The notes: generated by a model from the letters alone, not told the origin. A stretch of DNA of 64,000 bases from Streptomyces sp. R21 (GCF_041051975.1 NZ_CP163435.1:9888501-9952500); one strand, 5' to 3'. Positions 34,086-44,030 are shown, counted from the stretch's first letter. Made by a program: numbers and translations.

Positions 34086-35129
34086 ATGGGGTCAGGTCAG
34101 CTGGTGGCGGTTTTCGGCGCGTACGGTCACACGGGGCGGTTCGTGGTCGCAGAGCTGGCCGCGCGCGGGTTCGTCCCGGTGCCGTCGGGGCGCAACGCGC
34201 AGGCTCTGGAGGAGCTGGCCGGCGAGCAAGGGCTGGAGGCCCGGGTGGCGTCGGTCGGGGACCCGGCTTCGCTGGACCGGGCTCTGGCGGGAACGGCGGC
34301 GGTCATCAACTGCGCCGGACCCTTCGCCTCGACCACCGGCCCCGTCATCGAGGCCGCGCTGCGCGCGGGGATCCCGTACCTGGACGTGGCCGCCGAACTC
34401 GAGGCAAATCTCGATACCTTCGCCCACTACCGCGAGCGGGCCCGGGACGCGGGAGCGGTGATCGTCCCGGCCATGGCCTTCTTCGGCGGTCTCGGCGACC
34501 TGCTGGCCACCGCGGCGATGGGCGACTGGACCGAAGCCGACGAGGCTCACATCGCCTACGCGCTCAGCAGCTGGCACCCCACCGCCGGTACCCGGCTGTC
34601 GGGCGCGGTCTCCCGCGAGCGGCGCGGCGACCACCGCCTGCGCTACAGCGGCGGACAGTGGGAGCGCCGCACCGACCAGGCACCCACCCTGGAGTGGACC
34701 TTCCCGGACCCGATCGGGCCCCGGCAGGTGATCGGGGAGTTCACGATGGCGGACGTCGTCACCGTCCCCCAGCACCTGCCCATCCCCGAAGTGACCACCT
34801 ACATGACCGCCGAGGCCGTCCGCGACATCGCCACCCCCGACACACCGGCCCCGACCGCCGCCGACAAGAGCGGGCGCTCGGACCAGACCTTCCTCGTCGA
34901 CGTCGTCGTGCGCTCGGGGGGAGCCGAACGCCGGGCCACGGCCGGCGGCCAGGACATTTACGCGGTCACCGCGCCCCTGGTCGCCGAGGCCCTCGAGCGG
35001 GTCCTGACCGGCCGCACCAAGACCACCGGCGTCGCCTCCGCCGGGGAGATCTTCGACGCCCCGGACTTCCTGCACGCGCTCGCCCCGCACATCACCCTCG
35101 ACCTGCACCCACACAAGCAGATCGCCTGA
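34086..35129 (+). CDS. saccharopine dehydrogenase-like NAD(P)-binding protein
   Basis: A 347-residue protein. It starts LVAVFGAYGHTGRFVVAELA, a Rossmann nucleotide-binding motif (GAYGHTG), followed by LAGTAAVINCAGPFASTTGP and IEAALRAGIPYLDVAAE, as in the trans-acting enoyl reductase/saccharopine dehydrogenase NADP-binding family. The C-terminal half has mixed beta strands without a known signature. ATG 34086 is chosen over upstream frames that overlap the divergent regulator. Substrate unknown. Confidence 0.8.
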   Translation: MGSGQLVAVFGAYGHTGRFVVAELAARGFVPVPSGRNAQALEELAGEQGLEARVASVGDPASLDRALAGTAAVINCAGPFASTTGPVIEAALRAGIPYLDVAAELEANLDTFAHYRERARDAGAVIVPAMAFFGGLGDLLATAAMGDWTEADEAHIAYALSSWHPTAGTRLSGAVSRERRGDHRLRYSGGQWERRTDQAPTLEWTFPDPIGPRQVIGEFTMADVVTVPQHLPIPEVTTYMTAEAVRDIATPDTPAPTAADKSGRSDQTFLVDVVVRSGGAERRATAGGQDIYAVTAPLVAEALERVLTGRTKTTGVASAGEIFDAPDFLHALAPHITLDLHPHKQIA

Positions 35130-35301
35130 CCCCACCCCCACCCACGAGGCTGTCGTCTGCTTCCAGCGCGCCGAGCGCGCCACGGCCCCAGGGCTCAGTC
35201 CCTCCAAGTCAGCTGTTCGGTTGCATAGAACAAGCGCCTCAGACGTCGACCTCGGCAAGGACCCGCTACCCCGCACCTCGAACCGAGGGAATATCACCGC
35301 G

Positions 35302-36093
35302 ATGAACGCCCTGCCCACCCGTGCCACCATGACCTTCGACGGTCGCACCCTGTCCTACCTGGACTACGGCGGCAACGGCCGCCCGCTCGTAGCACTGCAC
35401 GGCCATCTCTCCGAAGGCGCGTCCTTCGCCGCCCTGGCCGCCGCCCTCGGCCCTGAGTGGCGCGTGATCGCCCCTGACCAGCGCGGCCACGGCGACTCCC
35501 AGCGCGCCCGCGAATACACCCGCATCGGCTATCTCGCCGACCTCCTCGCCCTCCTCGACCACCTCGGCATCGACCGGGCGGTCTTCCTCGGCCACTCCCT
35601 CGGAGCGATCAACGCCTACCACCTGGCCTCCGAACGCCCTGAACTGGTCGAGGCCCTGATCAATATCGACACCGCCGTCGACCTCCCCGACCACGGCACC
35701 AGCCCCCTCGCCTTCGTGCTCAACTTCCCCTACACCGCTGCCACCCGCGAGGAACTGGCCGCCGCCTGCGGCCCCCTCGCCGCCGTTCTCGGCCCCGTGC
35801 TGCGCCCGCTGCCCGGCGGCGCCGGCTGGCGGCTGCCCTTCCACCCGCAGGACACCGTCGACTCCGAGAACCTTGTCCACGGTGACCACTGGAAGCAGTG
35901 GCTCGCCACCGACTGCCCCGCGCTCCTCATCCATGGGCTGCGCAGCCAGGTCCTGCCCGCCGAACAGGCCCATGCCATGTGCTCCAGGCGCCCCGGCACG
36001 GTCTACCGCGGGTTGGACACCGACCACTTCGTCCAACTGGCCGACCCCGAGGGCTTCGCCACCGCGGTCCGGGAGTTCCTCGCGGGCATCTGA
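35302..36093 (+). CDS. alpha/beta hydrolase
   Basis: A 263-residue hydrolase. Motifs in order: LVALHGHLSEGASFAALAAA (oxyanion HG), VIAPDQRGHGDSQRA, AVFLGHSLGAINAYHLA with nucleophile Ser in GHSLG, and DTDHFVQLADPEGF with the catalytic His. The usual acid after strand six is not obvious in LLIHGLRSQVLP and may be elsewhere. ATG 35302 follows CGAGGGA. It lies 172 bases after the dehydrogenase-like gene and may be co-transcribed. Confidence 0.8.
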   Translation: MNALPTRATMTFDGRTLSYLDYGGNGRPLVALHGHLSEGASFAALAAALGPEWRVIAPDQRGHGDSQRAREYTRIGYLADLLALLDHLGIDRAVFLGHSLGAINAYHLASERPELVEALINIDTAVDLPDHGTSPLAFVLNFPYTAATREELAAACGPLAAVLGPVLRPLPGGAGWRLPFHPQDTVDSENLVHGDHWKQWLATDCPALLIHGLRSQVLPAEQAHAMCSRRPGTVYRGLDTDHFVQLADPEGFATAVREFLAGI

Positions 36094-36308
36094 ACCACCG
36101 TGATGACCGGTCCGCCGCGCCGACCGCTGAGCGGCCGGGCACGCGCCCAGGCCAAGTCCGGCGACGGCTGGCTTGGACGGTGCCGCCGCATATCGAAGGA
36201 CTACGAGTACCTGCGCGTGTGTTCGGGGAACGCCATCCACCTCACCACGGCCATGCTCCTCGTGCGGCGCCTCGCAAGATCAGCCCGCTTCCGCCGCAGC
36301 CTCGTTGC

Positions 36309-36974
36309 TCACCCGCGGGTCAGACCCATCTGGCCAGCACGGACTCCGGCCTGGAAGCGGGAACTCGCGTTGAGGGTCACGAGCAGTTCGGCGACCCGGC
36401 GGCGGTAGGTGCGCAGGGAGATGCCGAGTTCTCTTGCGGCTGCCTCATCGGTGACGCCGGAGGTCAGGGTGCGCAGGACGCTGCCGGACTGGGCGTCGAT
36501 CAGGGGACGTTCCTCACTGAGGAAGGTCTGGAGGTCGGTGGCGTTCTCCCACGCTGCTTCGAACAGCGCGTATGCCCCGTCGACCAGGGCCGGCGCGGCA
36601 CTCACGGTGTACGCGCGAGGGCTCCGGACGGCCGGGGCGGGCGTCAGGGGGCTGGTGAGGATCATGGTTCGTCGGTCGATGAACATGGTCCCCTGGGACA
36701 ACGGGGTGGTGGTGATCCGCACCCGCATGCCGTGGGCGACCATCTCCTGCAGGACATCCCGGTCGCGCTCGTCGGTGAGCACGGCGGGGCTGTACAGCTT
36801 GCGGGCCCTGCCTGCCCCGTCACGACGCATCGTTTGGCGGGCGGCCTCACGGGCGCCCGGCCAAGTGTCGAGGTCGCGGCCGACGTTGACCCATTCCGCG
36901 ACGTCCGCCTCCGCCAAAGGCTTGATCCGCGCCCAGAGTTCAACATCACCGCGAAGCATCATGACCTGTGACAT
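36309..36974 (-). CDS. LuxR-type HTH transcriptional regulator
   Basis: A 221-residue protein. Residues 150-215 form a LuxR-like HTH: LTSGVTDEAAARELGISLRT, YRRRVAELLVTLNASSRFQA and GVRAGQMGL. The N-terminal part (ELWARIKPLAEADVAEWVNV, MFIDRRTMILTSPL) resembles the PLD-like/MtlR-type input domain of Streptomyces regulators of this class rather than a receiver. Divergent from an aldo/keto reductase gene with a perfect 10-base palindrome between them. Confidence 0.8.
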   Translation of the reverse strand: MSQVMMLRGDVELWARIKPLAEADVAEWVNVGRDLDTWPGAREAARQTMRRDGAGRARKLYSPAVLTDERDRDVLQEMVAHGMRVRITTTPLSQGTMFIDRRTMILTSPLTPAPAVRSPRAYTVSAAPALVDGAYALFEAAWENATDLQTFLSEERPLIDAQSGSVLRTLTSGVTDEAAARELGISLRTYRRRVAELLVTLNASSRFQAGVRAGQMGLTRG

Positions 36975-36985
36975 GCGTCCATTGT

Positions 36986-37011
36986 GCCTGTGGCAGCAAA
37001 GTGCCACAGGC
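36986..37011. promoter_or_regulatory. perfect palindrome between LuxR-type and reductase genes
   Basis: GCCTGTGGCA (36986-36995), GCAAAG spacer, TGCCACAGGC (37002-37011): a perfect 10-base inverted repeat within the 72-base divergent region. It is a strong operator candidate for the LuxR-type regulator. Confidence 0.65.
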
Positions 37012-37046
37012 TCGTCGGCTGGTGTCTGGCCTTGCAGGCTGGGGTC

Positions 37047-37895
37047 ATGAGCAACAGATTCCGCCTCGGCGGCGACCTCGACGTCAACAGGATCGGCTTC
37101 GGCGCCATGCGACTGCCGTCCAAGGACGGCATAGGCGGCCCCGCCCGCGACCCCGACGCCGGCCGGACCGTGCTGCGCCGCGCCGTGGAACTCGGCGTGG
37201 ACCACATCGACACCGCCGACTTCTACGTCAGCGACGACGGGTCAGTGCGCGCGAACAGCCTGATCCGTGAGGCCCTGCACCCTTACCCTTCCAACCTGGT
37301 GATCGCCACCAAGGTGGGCCCCATCTTCCGCCAGGGCGGTGTTTCTCACGGCACCGCCGCCGATATGCGCGGCCTGGTCGAGTCCAACCTCGAAAGCCTG
37401 GGGCTGGACCGTCTCGACCTGGTCTACCTGCGTATCGGGGTCATGGAAATCCCGCACGGTGAGTCCCTCGCCGCACGCTTCGAGGCGCTGGCCGCGCTGC
37501 GCGAAGAGGGCCTGATCCGGCATCTCGGCCTCAGCAACGTCGACACCGGTCATCTCGCGGAGGCTCGCGCCATCGCACCCGTCGCGGCCGTGCAGAACCA
37601 GTTCCACGCCGCCCGGCGTGGTGACGCGGACCTCCTGGCCGCCTGCCACGAGTCCGGGATCGCTTTCGTGCCCTTCTTCCCGGTAGGCGGCGGCCGGGAC
37701 CTCGACGACGAGCGTCTGGCCAAGGTCGCGGCCCGGCACGGCGCCACCGTCCCCCAGATCGGCCTGGCATGGCTGCTGGCCTCATCGCCGGTATCCCTGG
37801 CCATCCCGGGCACGGGGTCCCTGTCTCATCTGGAGGCCAATGTGGCCGCCGCCACGATCACTCTCACCGACGACGATCTTGCCTACCTGGCCTGA
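37047..37895 (+). CDS. aldo/keto reductase
   Basis: A 282-residue (alpha/beta)8 oxidoreductase. It carries VDHIDTADFYVSDDGSVRAN with the catalytic Asp and Tyr, NLVIATKVGPIFRQGG with the Lys, LDRLDLVYLRIGVME where the usual His is replaced (LRIG in place of LH), HLGLSNVD, VAAVQNQFHAA and the NADPH site LAIPGTGSLSHLEANVAAA. Start at 37047, just after the operator. Likely NADPH-dependent carbonyl reductase; substrate unknown. Confidence 0.9.
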   Translation: MSNRFRLGGDLDVNRIGFGAMRLPSKDGIGGPARDPDAGRTVLRRAVELGVDHIDTADFYVSDDGSVRANSLIREALHPYPSNLVIATKVGPIFRQGGVSHGTAADMRGLVESNLESLGLDRLDLVYLRIGVMEIPHGESLAARFEALAALREEGLIRHLGLSNVDTGHLAEARAIAPVAAVQNQFHAARRGDADLLAACHESGIAFVPFFPVGGGRDLDDERLAKVAARHGATVPQIGLAWLLASSPVSLAIPGTGSLSHLEANVAAATITLTDDDLAYLA

Positions 37896-37942
37896 CATCA
37901 CCTGACCTCTACACCCGAATACACCCGGGTCAACTACCCCAG

Positions 37943-38054
37943 ACCTCCGTGGTGCTGACGGCCTGGAAGAAGACCGAGGAACTGGCCCTCCTGGGCGAAG
38001 TCTCCTCGGTCCCGCTTCAGCAGGCCTTGCGGCACTTGCAGGTCGCGTTCACCC
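37943..38054 (+). pseudogene. TnpB (IS200/IS605 OrfB) fragment
   Basis: Reads VVLTAWKKTEELALLGEVSS then VPLQQALRHLQVAFT, the N-terminal helical segment of TnpB. Nothing of the RuvC domain follows; codons after 38054 are unrelated. Confidence 0.7.
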
Positions 38055-38322
38055 TGGCCCCACTGAAAACACTCCTGCGGATCGTCGCCTGCATCACCGG
38101 CACGGACAATCGCGAGTCCTTCGTGAGCGGGTCGATCACCACGGAGGCAGACCCTGCCACAGACCTGGTCACGAACGTCTTGTTTGTGGCCGACCGCCCA
38201 CTGTTTGGCCGATCTGACCTGATGTACAAGTGAAGGCCGCACCTCCGGTCGGCCCGTGCCTGGGGAGGGCACAGTGGTCTGCCGAACCACGCTCTTTCCG
38301 GTCGATCGTTTCAGGGGGGATC

Positions 38323-39516
38323 ATGCGCATACGTTTACGTGCCTGGATACTGGCGGGCGCGGGCCTGCTCGCCATGGGCACCAGTCCGGCGTACGGGGCT
38401 GACACGTCGTCGGCCGAGTCGGCAACTGGGTCCGCGCAGTACACCGTGCAGGACCTCGGCACCCTGGGCGGTACCCGCAGCAAGGCGACCGCCATCGACG
38501 GCAACACGGTCGTCGGGAGCTCACTGACGAGCGGCAACACGGCCGAACACGCCTTCGCATACGACCTGCGCAGACACACCATGACCGATCTCGGCACGCT
38601 GGGGGACTCCAGCCGGGCAACCGGCGTGGAGGGGGACCACATCGTCGGCGAGTCAGACCTCTCCACCGACGGCCCGACTCACGGATTCGTCTTCAACCTC
38701 CGGACTCGCCGGCTCGTCGACATCGGCACTCTCGGCGGCAGCAGCACCAACATCACCGGCCTCAACGGTGACACCATCGTGGGGACATCGTCGCTGTCCG
38801 GGGACGCGGTCACCCATGCGTTCGCGTACAGCCTGCGCACCCAGACCATGACCGATCTCGGCAGCCTCGCCGGCCCGTCGGGCGACAGCACCGCAGCGGC
38901 CGTCAGCGGTGCGATCGTGGTGGGCAGCTCCTCCCTGCCGAGTACGCCTGCCACCACACAGCACGGGTTCGCGTACAACCTGCGTACTCGGACGATGACC
39001 GATCTCGGCACCCTCGGCGGAAGCTCCAGCACAGCCAACGACATCAGCGGTCCAACCGTGGTCGGCCAGTCTCGAACGGCCGGCAACGGCCTCACCGGAT
39101 ATGCCTACGACCTGCGCACCGGCATCCGTACGGACCTGGGGTCCCACTTCCTGACCGCACAGCTGATCAGCGGGAGCACTGTGGTGGGCGGCGACGGCTT
39201 GCTCTCCAGCTCGTTCGACCTCAAGACACACACCACTGCCATGATCGGCTCCGGGCGTGGCGTCACCGAGGTCAAGCAGATCGCCGGGAACGTCATGGTC
39301 GGTGACAACTTCGCCCCCAACTCCTTCGCCTTCGTCGCCCGCGTCGACAACGGCGACTTCACCTACCTGGCCTCCCTCGGCGGCCGCAACTCCGCCGCGA
39401 TGCAGGTCAACTGCCACGGCGTCATCGCAGGCAGCGCAGCACTTCCGCCCGCTGACCCGGTCAGTGTCAACGGCCCCTTCCACGCAGCCGTCTGGGTGCC
39501 GCACACGGTGGCGTAA
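38323..39516 (+). CDS. secreted HAF-repeat protein
   Basis: A 397-residue exported protein. The start at 38323 (after AGGGGGGATC) gives a Sec signal MRIRLRAWILAGAGLLAMGT with AYGA cleavage. The mature part consists of repeats of about 45 residues containing DLGTLGGSS, the HAF-repeat signature, alternating with VVGSS and HAFAYDLRTRTMTDLG. This builds a propeller-like extracellular protein of unknown function. It ends HAAVWVPHTVA without an anchor. It stands alone in the region. Confidence 0.85.
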   Translation: MRIRLRAWILAGAGLLAMGTSPAYGADTSSAESATGSAQYTVQDLGTLGGTRSKATAIDGNTVVGSSLTSGNTAEHAFAYDLRRHTMTDLGTLGDSSRATGVEGDHIVGESDLSTDGPTHGFVFNLRTRRLVDIGTLGGSSTNITGLNGDTIVGTSSLSGDAVTHAFAYSLRTQTMTDLGSLAGPSGDSTAAAVSGAIVVGSSSLPSTPATTQHGFAYNLRTRTMTDLGTLGGSSSTANDISGPTVVGQSRTAGNGLTGYAYDLRTGIRTDLGSHFLTAQLISGSTVVGGDGLLSSSFDLKTHTTAMIGSGRGVTEVKQIAGNVMVGDNFAPNSFAFVARVDNGDFTYLASLGGRNSAAMQVNCHGVIAGSAALPPADPVSVNGPFHAAVWVPHTVA

Positions 39517-39705
39517 GGGAGCGAACCAATCCGAAGCGGTGGAGGGTCGAGCAGACCTACGGCGACGTCGGATACGGCGTTCGAAGGCTCAACTCCGGTC
39601 GCCTTGGTGGCAGTTGATCCGCAGGAGGAGGGGGACCACGGCTGCGGTGTCAGTCCCCTGAAGTATCCTTCCCGCCACGCACACCGACTGGGAGGACCAG
39701 GAGAA

Positions 39706-41214
39706 TTGACCGGCCTGTCTGCTTTCCCGCTGCCTTTTCACGCTTCCCGTTCCATATCGTTCGCGACACCCCGAACGCTGCGGGAACTTCAGATGATGCA
39801 GTGCAGCTCACTCATCCGGGCGAAGCCGGGGTGGTTCGACAAGATGAACGATGCCGACATTGTCGCCAGGTGGACGCAGGAAGCGGTCGCCCAGGGCCTC
39901 ACCGAAGCGCAGGTTCGTTACGTGCTTGCCGAACTGCTCCATTACGCCGCGCTGCGGGACGGGCAAACCGGCGTCGAGGTGTCCGCCGTCGACGGAGTGT
40001 GGCAGTCGGACACACTGGTCGACGACAAGCTCAGATCCCGGTTGCGCGAGGCGGTTCAGGTTCTGGAACAGGTCCCCGAAACGGAACAGGACTGGCATCC
40101 CGGATCCGACGGTCAGGTACTGGATCTGGTTCATCCCTCACTGTTCTGCCTGGTGCGAGAGGTGAGCGGTGCGCCCGACCGGGCTTGGCTGAACCCGACG
40201 GACCGCTACTCGAAGTACGAATTCTCGGAGAAGTTCCAGTGGCTGCCCACGGACGTAGACGTCAGTGACGACGGCGATGTCGACTTCAGTTCGTACGTCA
40301 ACAACGTCCACCCAGAGATTCATCGCGAACTGGCCTCCGTCCTGCCCGACTTGTTCGCGCGCATGCGCCCGCTGCTGGAGAACGTGCTCACCGATCTGCG
40401 TCATCCGCGGCCCCTGCGTATCCAGGCCGATCCTTATGGGTGGTACGACTCGGAGCCGGAGTATCCGGACAAATCTTCCTACGGCGATGATGAGGCCTAC
40501 GCAGAAGCCCTCAGTGCATGGGAAGAGGCCCAGGAGAACTGGTGGGAAAACCGCCGCCCGGCCATCCCGGATGCCCCGGCCTTCACCCCGCCCGAGTTGC
40601 CCGACGAATCCGCCCGAGTCGACCTGCGCGGCCGCCGTCTCCAGGTCATCGTCAAGCTCGCCACCATTCACCTCACCCCGGATAAGCCCGAGTACCCCGG
40701 CGGTTCCTGGCATGTCGAGGGGATGATGAACGAGCGGATCGTCTCGACCGGCATCTACTACTGGGACAGCGAGAACATCACCGAAAGCCGGCTGAGTTTC
40801 CGGGCGGCACTCGACGACCCGCACTACGAACAGAACGACGACAACGGCCTGCGTGAGGTCTACGGCCTGGAGGACGAAGACGCACTGAACCAGGTGCTGG
40901 GATCGACATCGACCCCAGCGGGCCGCTGCCTGGCGTTCCCGAACATCCTGCAACACCGCGTCGGTTCATTCCGCCTCACGGACCCCACCCGCCCGGGATA
41001 TCGCAAAATTCTCGCGTTCTTCCTGGTCGACCCGTCGGAACAGATCGTCTCGACATCCGATGTGCCACCGCAACAACCATGGTCCGACACCTCGACCATG
41101 ACGCTGGAACAGGCCAAGAACTACCGCGAACAACTCATGCAGGAACGCAAGTTCTTCGTCAACGAACACAACGAGCAGCTCTACGAACGAGAGTTCTCCC
41201 TCTGCGAGCACTGA
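39706..41214 (+). CDS. DUF4246 family protein
   Basis: A 502-residue protein. The TTG at 39706 is used because GGAGGACCAGGAG lies just upstream and because FPLPFHASRSISFATPRTLR, the family's conserved N-terminal segment, starts within ten residues; a Met further in would remove it. Later landmarks are LLHYAALRDGQTGVEVSAVD, HPSLFCLVREVSG, GGSWHVEGMMNERIVSTGIY (His and Glu typical of the double-stranded beta-helix), CLAFPNILQHRV and ILAFFLVDPSEQIVSTSDVPP. DUF4246 resembles 2-oxoglutarate/Fe(II) dioxygenase folds (HxE-xn-H-x-R: HVEG, QHRVG). A dioxygenase role is inference. Confidence 0.8.
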   Translation: MTGLSAFPLPFHASRSISFATPRTLRELQMMQCSSLIRAKPGWFDKMNDADIVARWTQEAVAQGLTEAQVRYVLAELLHYAALRDGQTGVEVSAVDGVWQSDTLVDDKLRSRLREAVQVLEQVPETEQDWHPGSDGQVLDLVHPSLFCLVREVSGAPDRAWLNPTDRYSKYEFSEKFQWLPTDVDVSDDGDVDFSSYVNNVHPEIHRELASVLPDLFARMRPLLENVLTDLRHPRPLRIQADPYGWYDSEPEYPDKSSYGDDEAYAEALSAWEEAQENWWENRRPAIPDAPAFTPPELPDESARVDLRGRRLQVIVKLATIHLTPDKPEYPGGSWHVEGMMNERIVSTGIYYWDSENITESRLSFRAALDDPHYEQNDDNGLREVYGLEDEDALNQVLGSTSTPAGRCLAFPNILQHRVGSFRLTDPTRPGYRKILAFFLVDPSEQIVSTSDVPPQQPWSDTSTMTLEQAKNYREQLMQERKFFVNEHNEQLYEREFSLCEH

Positions 41215-41455
41215 ACCTTCTGCTGTGCGAAGGCGCGTTCCCCGAGGAGCCCGCAGCCCGGCGGGATCACGGTTGAACTCGTCGTAGTGCTCGGGCTGTT
41301 CGGGGTGGTGAGATGGAAGCAGGCCAGGGCCCAGGAGTGCGGCGATTTTGGCGGTGCTGCAGGTGAGATCGCGGAGCCGGGTCAGCGAGCGGAGTCGCAC
41401 TCGCGCACCCCGCGGCGATCCGACGTCATCCCGTCGAGCGGAGCGTCACAACCGG

Positions 41456-42508
41456 TCACGCACTCCATATGCGGACCGTGCCGTTCCTGAGCTGCAAGAA
41501 CTGCCGGGCGCTCGAGTGGTGATGTGTGGGGGAGAATCCGGGAACGGCGCCCAGCGGCTTCCCCTCGACCGGATCCCATATCGACAGGCCGGCGCCGTCG
41601 CAACTGAACAGGCGAGTGCCATCGCTGAAGAAGGGCCCGGTCGGGCCCTCGAACGCAAGGAGTTCTACGGCTGTTCCACTCTGACCGGTTCGACTCGTAT
41701 CGAAGATCCGTGCCCCGGGCCGCATGACGTTGTCGTCATCGCCGATTCCCTCTATGGCGACCCGGGCGGAGTCGATCCAGGTCATGGCGTGATCCCAGTA
41801 GTACGCGCGGGCGCACACATCGACCCGGCTCGCACCGTCCTCGGACTCCCAGACGTTGCCCTCGATCCATTGGCCAAGATCCCACACTGAGGGGAAGCCG
41901 ATCGGATGCCAAATCCAGCCGTCGTCCAGGATCCGCTTGCCATCAGGGCTCACATACAGTGCGCCGTGGAAGTAGTCGAGGTGATGCTCCGGCAAGGCAT
42001 CTCCCTCTGCCGATACGGGGAGCGACCGATCAGTCAGCAGCAACCCCGTCTGCGCGTCCGACACATCCAGCCGGTTCCAGTCCGTGCGGTGGATCACGAC
42101 GCAGAGCCCCCCAGGGCTCTGCCCGAACGCCAGCGAGAACGGCACGGTGTCTGCCCGATAATCCTGGCTGTCCAAGGCCAGCGTGACCTCGCCGGTCCGC
42201 AGGTCGATCACCTCGCCATACCGACCGTAGTCGTTGACCACCGCGGCGAACATGCCGTCGTGAGAGGCATGCAGGCGCCTGCGAAGCCGACGATCGTTCC
42301 AGGGTTCGTGGTCGGGTTCTGGCGAAACGGTTGTGGTCGCGAGAGCCTCGTGATCACCAGTTGCTACGTCCCAACGGCTGATGGTTCCGTCTTCGCCCAG
42401 CGCCAGCCACACTGGCCGCTCGCAATCGCGCACCGGCGCCAGATCGGCGACCGCTCCCAAGCGCGGTGGCACCGCCAACTCACGGATGGCGTCATAACCA
42501 CCTATCAC
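41456..42508 (-). CDS. WD40-like propeller protein
   Basis: A 350-residue protein from GTG 42508. It reads as repeated beta-propeller blades: PVWLALGEDGTISRWDVATG, MFAAVVNDYGRYGEVIDLRT, LYVSPDGKRILDDGWIWHPI, GARIFDTSRTGQSG and LFSCDGAGLSIWDPVEGKPL. No signal peptide is evident. The longer frame upstream crosses the IS3 remnant and is not believed. Role unknown, probably protein binding. It ends 241 bases from the convergent DUF4246 gene. Confidence 0.7.
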   Translation of the reverse strand: MIGGYDAIRELAVPPRLGAVADLAPVRDCERPVWLALGEDGTISRWDVATGDHEALATTTVSPEPDHEPWNDRRLRRRLHASHDGMFAAVVNDYGRYGEVIDLRTGEVTLALDSQDYRADTVPFSLAFGQSPGGLCVVIHRTDWNRLDVSDAQTGLLLTDRSLPVSAEGDALPEHHLDYFHGALYVSPDGKRILDDGWIWHPIGFPSVWDLGQWIEGNVWESEDGASRVDVCARAYYWDHAMTWIDSARVAIEGIGDDDNVMRPGARIFDTSRTGQSGTAVELLAFEGPTGPFFSDGTRLFSCDGAGLSIWDPVEGKPLGAVPGFSPTHHHSSARQFLQLRNGTVRIWSA

Positions 42509-43190
42509 CGCTGACCCCCCGCCCCCGAAACAGAACCAACAGCATATCCAGGGGCCCGAGTTGCAGATTGTCGTGGCAATCCAACTACTCGGATCGGGGT
42601 CCCGCCACAAAGCATCATGGAGTGCACGGAGAAGAAGAAGTCTCGGCCTCGCCGTTCGTTCACTCCGGAGTTCAAGGCCGAGATCGTCGCGCTGTGCCGG
42701 CGTGGTGACCGCTCGGTCGGTCAGATCTCCCGTGCCATACGGCCAGTGTGGCAGGCCGGACGAAAGGGATCCATGCGCCGGCTCGGGGGGCTCTGTTACA
42801 CCTCCGAACAGCGCTCCCCGGCACAACTCGGCCTGCCACGCGACGCGTCCGGCGCGCAGGCTGAACGCCGGTCGAAGTGCCCATTCCGCACCGAGAACTC
42901 GTTTCCTCATCAGGAGATCCACCTGTGTCCCGCTCGCGGTCGGCACGGTGGTGCCGCTGGTGCGGCGGCGCCGGGCGCCGTTTCTGAGTGCCTGCGGGGT
43001 CTCGGTGGCCACGACCGCCATGGCCGTGCATCACGCGCCGCCGCCCGATGTGCTCACGGGCAGCGGCGTGCCGAGACTGCAGGCTGCAGCGCGGGGGACT
43101 GTGCGCTCTTTGTGTTCGTCTTGTGTGTTCGTGGCGTGCCGACGCAGCCGTCCTGGTGTCGTTGCGTGCACGAGAGCCGCCTGAGGTGGC
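42509..43190. other. region holding only an IS3 remnant
   Basis: Apart from the IS3 fragment at 42617-42740, no frame is supported. High-GC frames on both strands are long but featureless. Confidence 0.45.
42617..42740 (+). pseudogene. IS3-family OrfA N-terminal fragment
   Basis: Reads KSRPRRSFTPEFKAEIVALC then RRGDRSVGQISR, the HTH start of an IS3 transposase OrfA. It breaks off after about 40 residues; OrfB is absent. Confidence 0.75.
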
Positions 43191-43925
43191 TCAGCGGTGG
43201 GCGGCACGGTTCATCTCGACGACGTCCTCCAGGGTGGCCATGGCCGGGAGGGTGGCCAAGCGCTCCGGCACGCTGTCGCGGATGCGGGCGTCCTTGACGC
43301 GGTCGGCCGCGGCCAGGGCCGCCGGCAGCTTGTCGAGGGTGAGCTCGGTGCAGTAAGCGGGGCTGTTCGGCTGCTGGCGCCAGGAGTCGGCCAGCGTGCC
43401 GGTGTCATAGGGGTCGAAGCCGGTGTCGTCCACGAGCCGCATGGCCACGCGCCGCGCCTCCTCGGAGTCGCCGGCGACGGGAATGGCGATGCGGTTGGGC
43501 GTTCCGGCCGGGACGCCCCGGGTCCGCTGGGTTTCGGCAAGGGCGGCGTTCCACGCCTTGACCACGGGGCGTCCCAGCTGCTCGGCGTTCCACACGCTCT
43601 CGACCGCGCCGTTGTCCACGGCTTCGATCTGCCCGTTGAGGTGCGGGTAGTAGTTGGAGGTGTCGACGACCACCGTCTCGGCGGGGACCGAGGCGAACAG
43701 TCCCGCCAGCTTTCCCGCCACCCCGAAGGGGATGGCCAGGACGATGACGTCCCGGCCCTGGACGGCGTCGGCGAGCTCCGCCGCGCGGGCCCCGGTCTCC
43801 AGTACTTCCGCCCGGACGGCCTCCGGGCCCCGGGCGTCGGCCACCTGGACGTCGTGCCCGGCTGCGCTGAGCTTGGCAGCGAGGTTTCCGCCGATGGCAC
43901 CGGTGCCTATGACGGTAATTTTCAT
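43191..43925 (-). CDS. NAD(P)-binding F420-reductase-like protein
   Basis: A 244-residue oxidoreductase beginning MKITVIGTGAIGGNLAAKLS (GxGxxG), followed by DVQVADARGPEAVRAEVLET, VIVLAIPFGVAGKLAGLF, VVDTSNYYPHLNGQIEAVDN and VKAWNAALAETQRTRG. This is the same broad family as the protein at 23700-24383 but diverged. It lies 105 bases after the TetR gene on the same strand, so the two are likely one transcript and the TetR protein likely controls it. Confidence 0.85.
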   Translation of the reverse strand: MKITVIGTGAIGGNLAAKLSAAGHDVQVADARGPEAVRAEVLETGARAAELADAVQGRDVIVLAIPFGVAGKLAGLFASVPAETVVVDTSNYYPHLNGQIEAVDNGAVESVWNAEQLGRPVVKAWNAALAETQRTRGVPAGTPNRIAIPVAGDSEEARRVAMRLVDDTGFDPYDTGTLADSWRQQPNSPAYCTELTLDKLPAALAAADRVKDARIRDSVPERLATLPAMATLEDVVEMNRAAHR

Positions 43926-44030
43926 GATTTGTCCTTTGGGAGGTTGCGCTGTCCTTGAGGGCAGCGGGATGTGATGGCTGGGTGGTGGTGCCACCTGGCG
44001 TCGCGGCGGCGGGGCGGGGTGATTGGCGGT

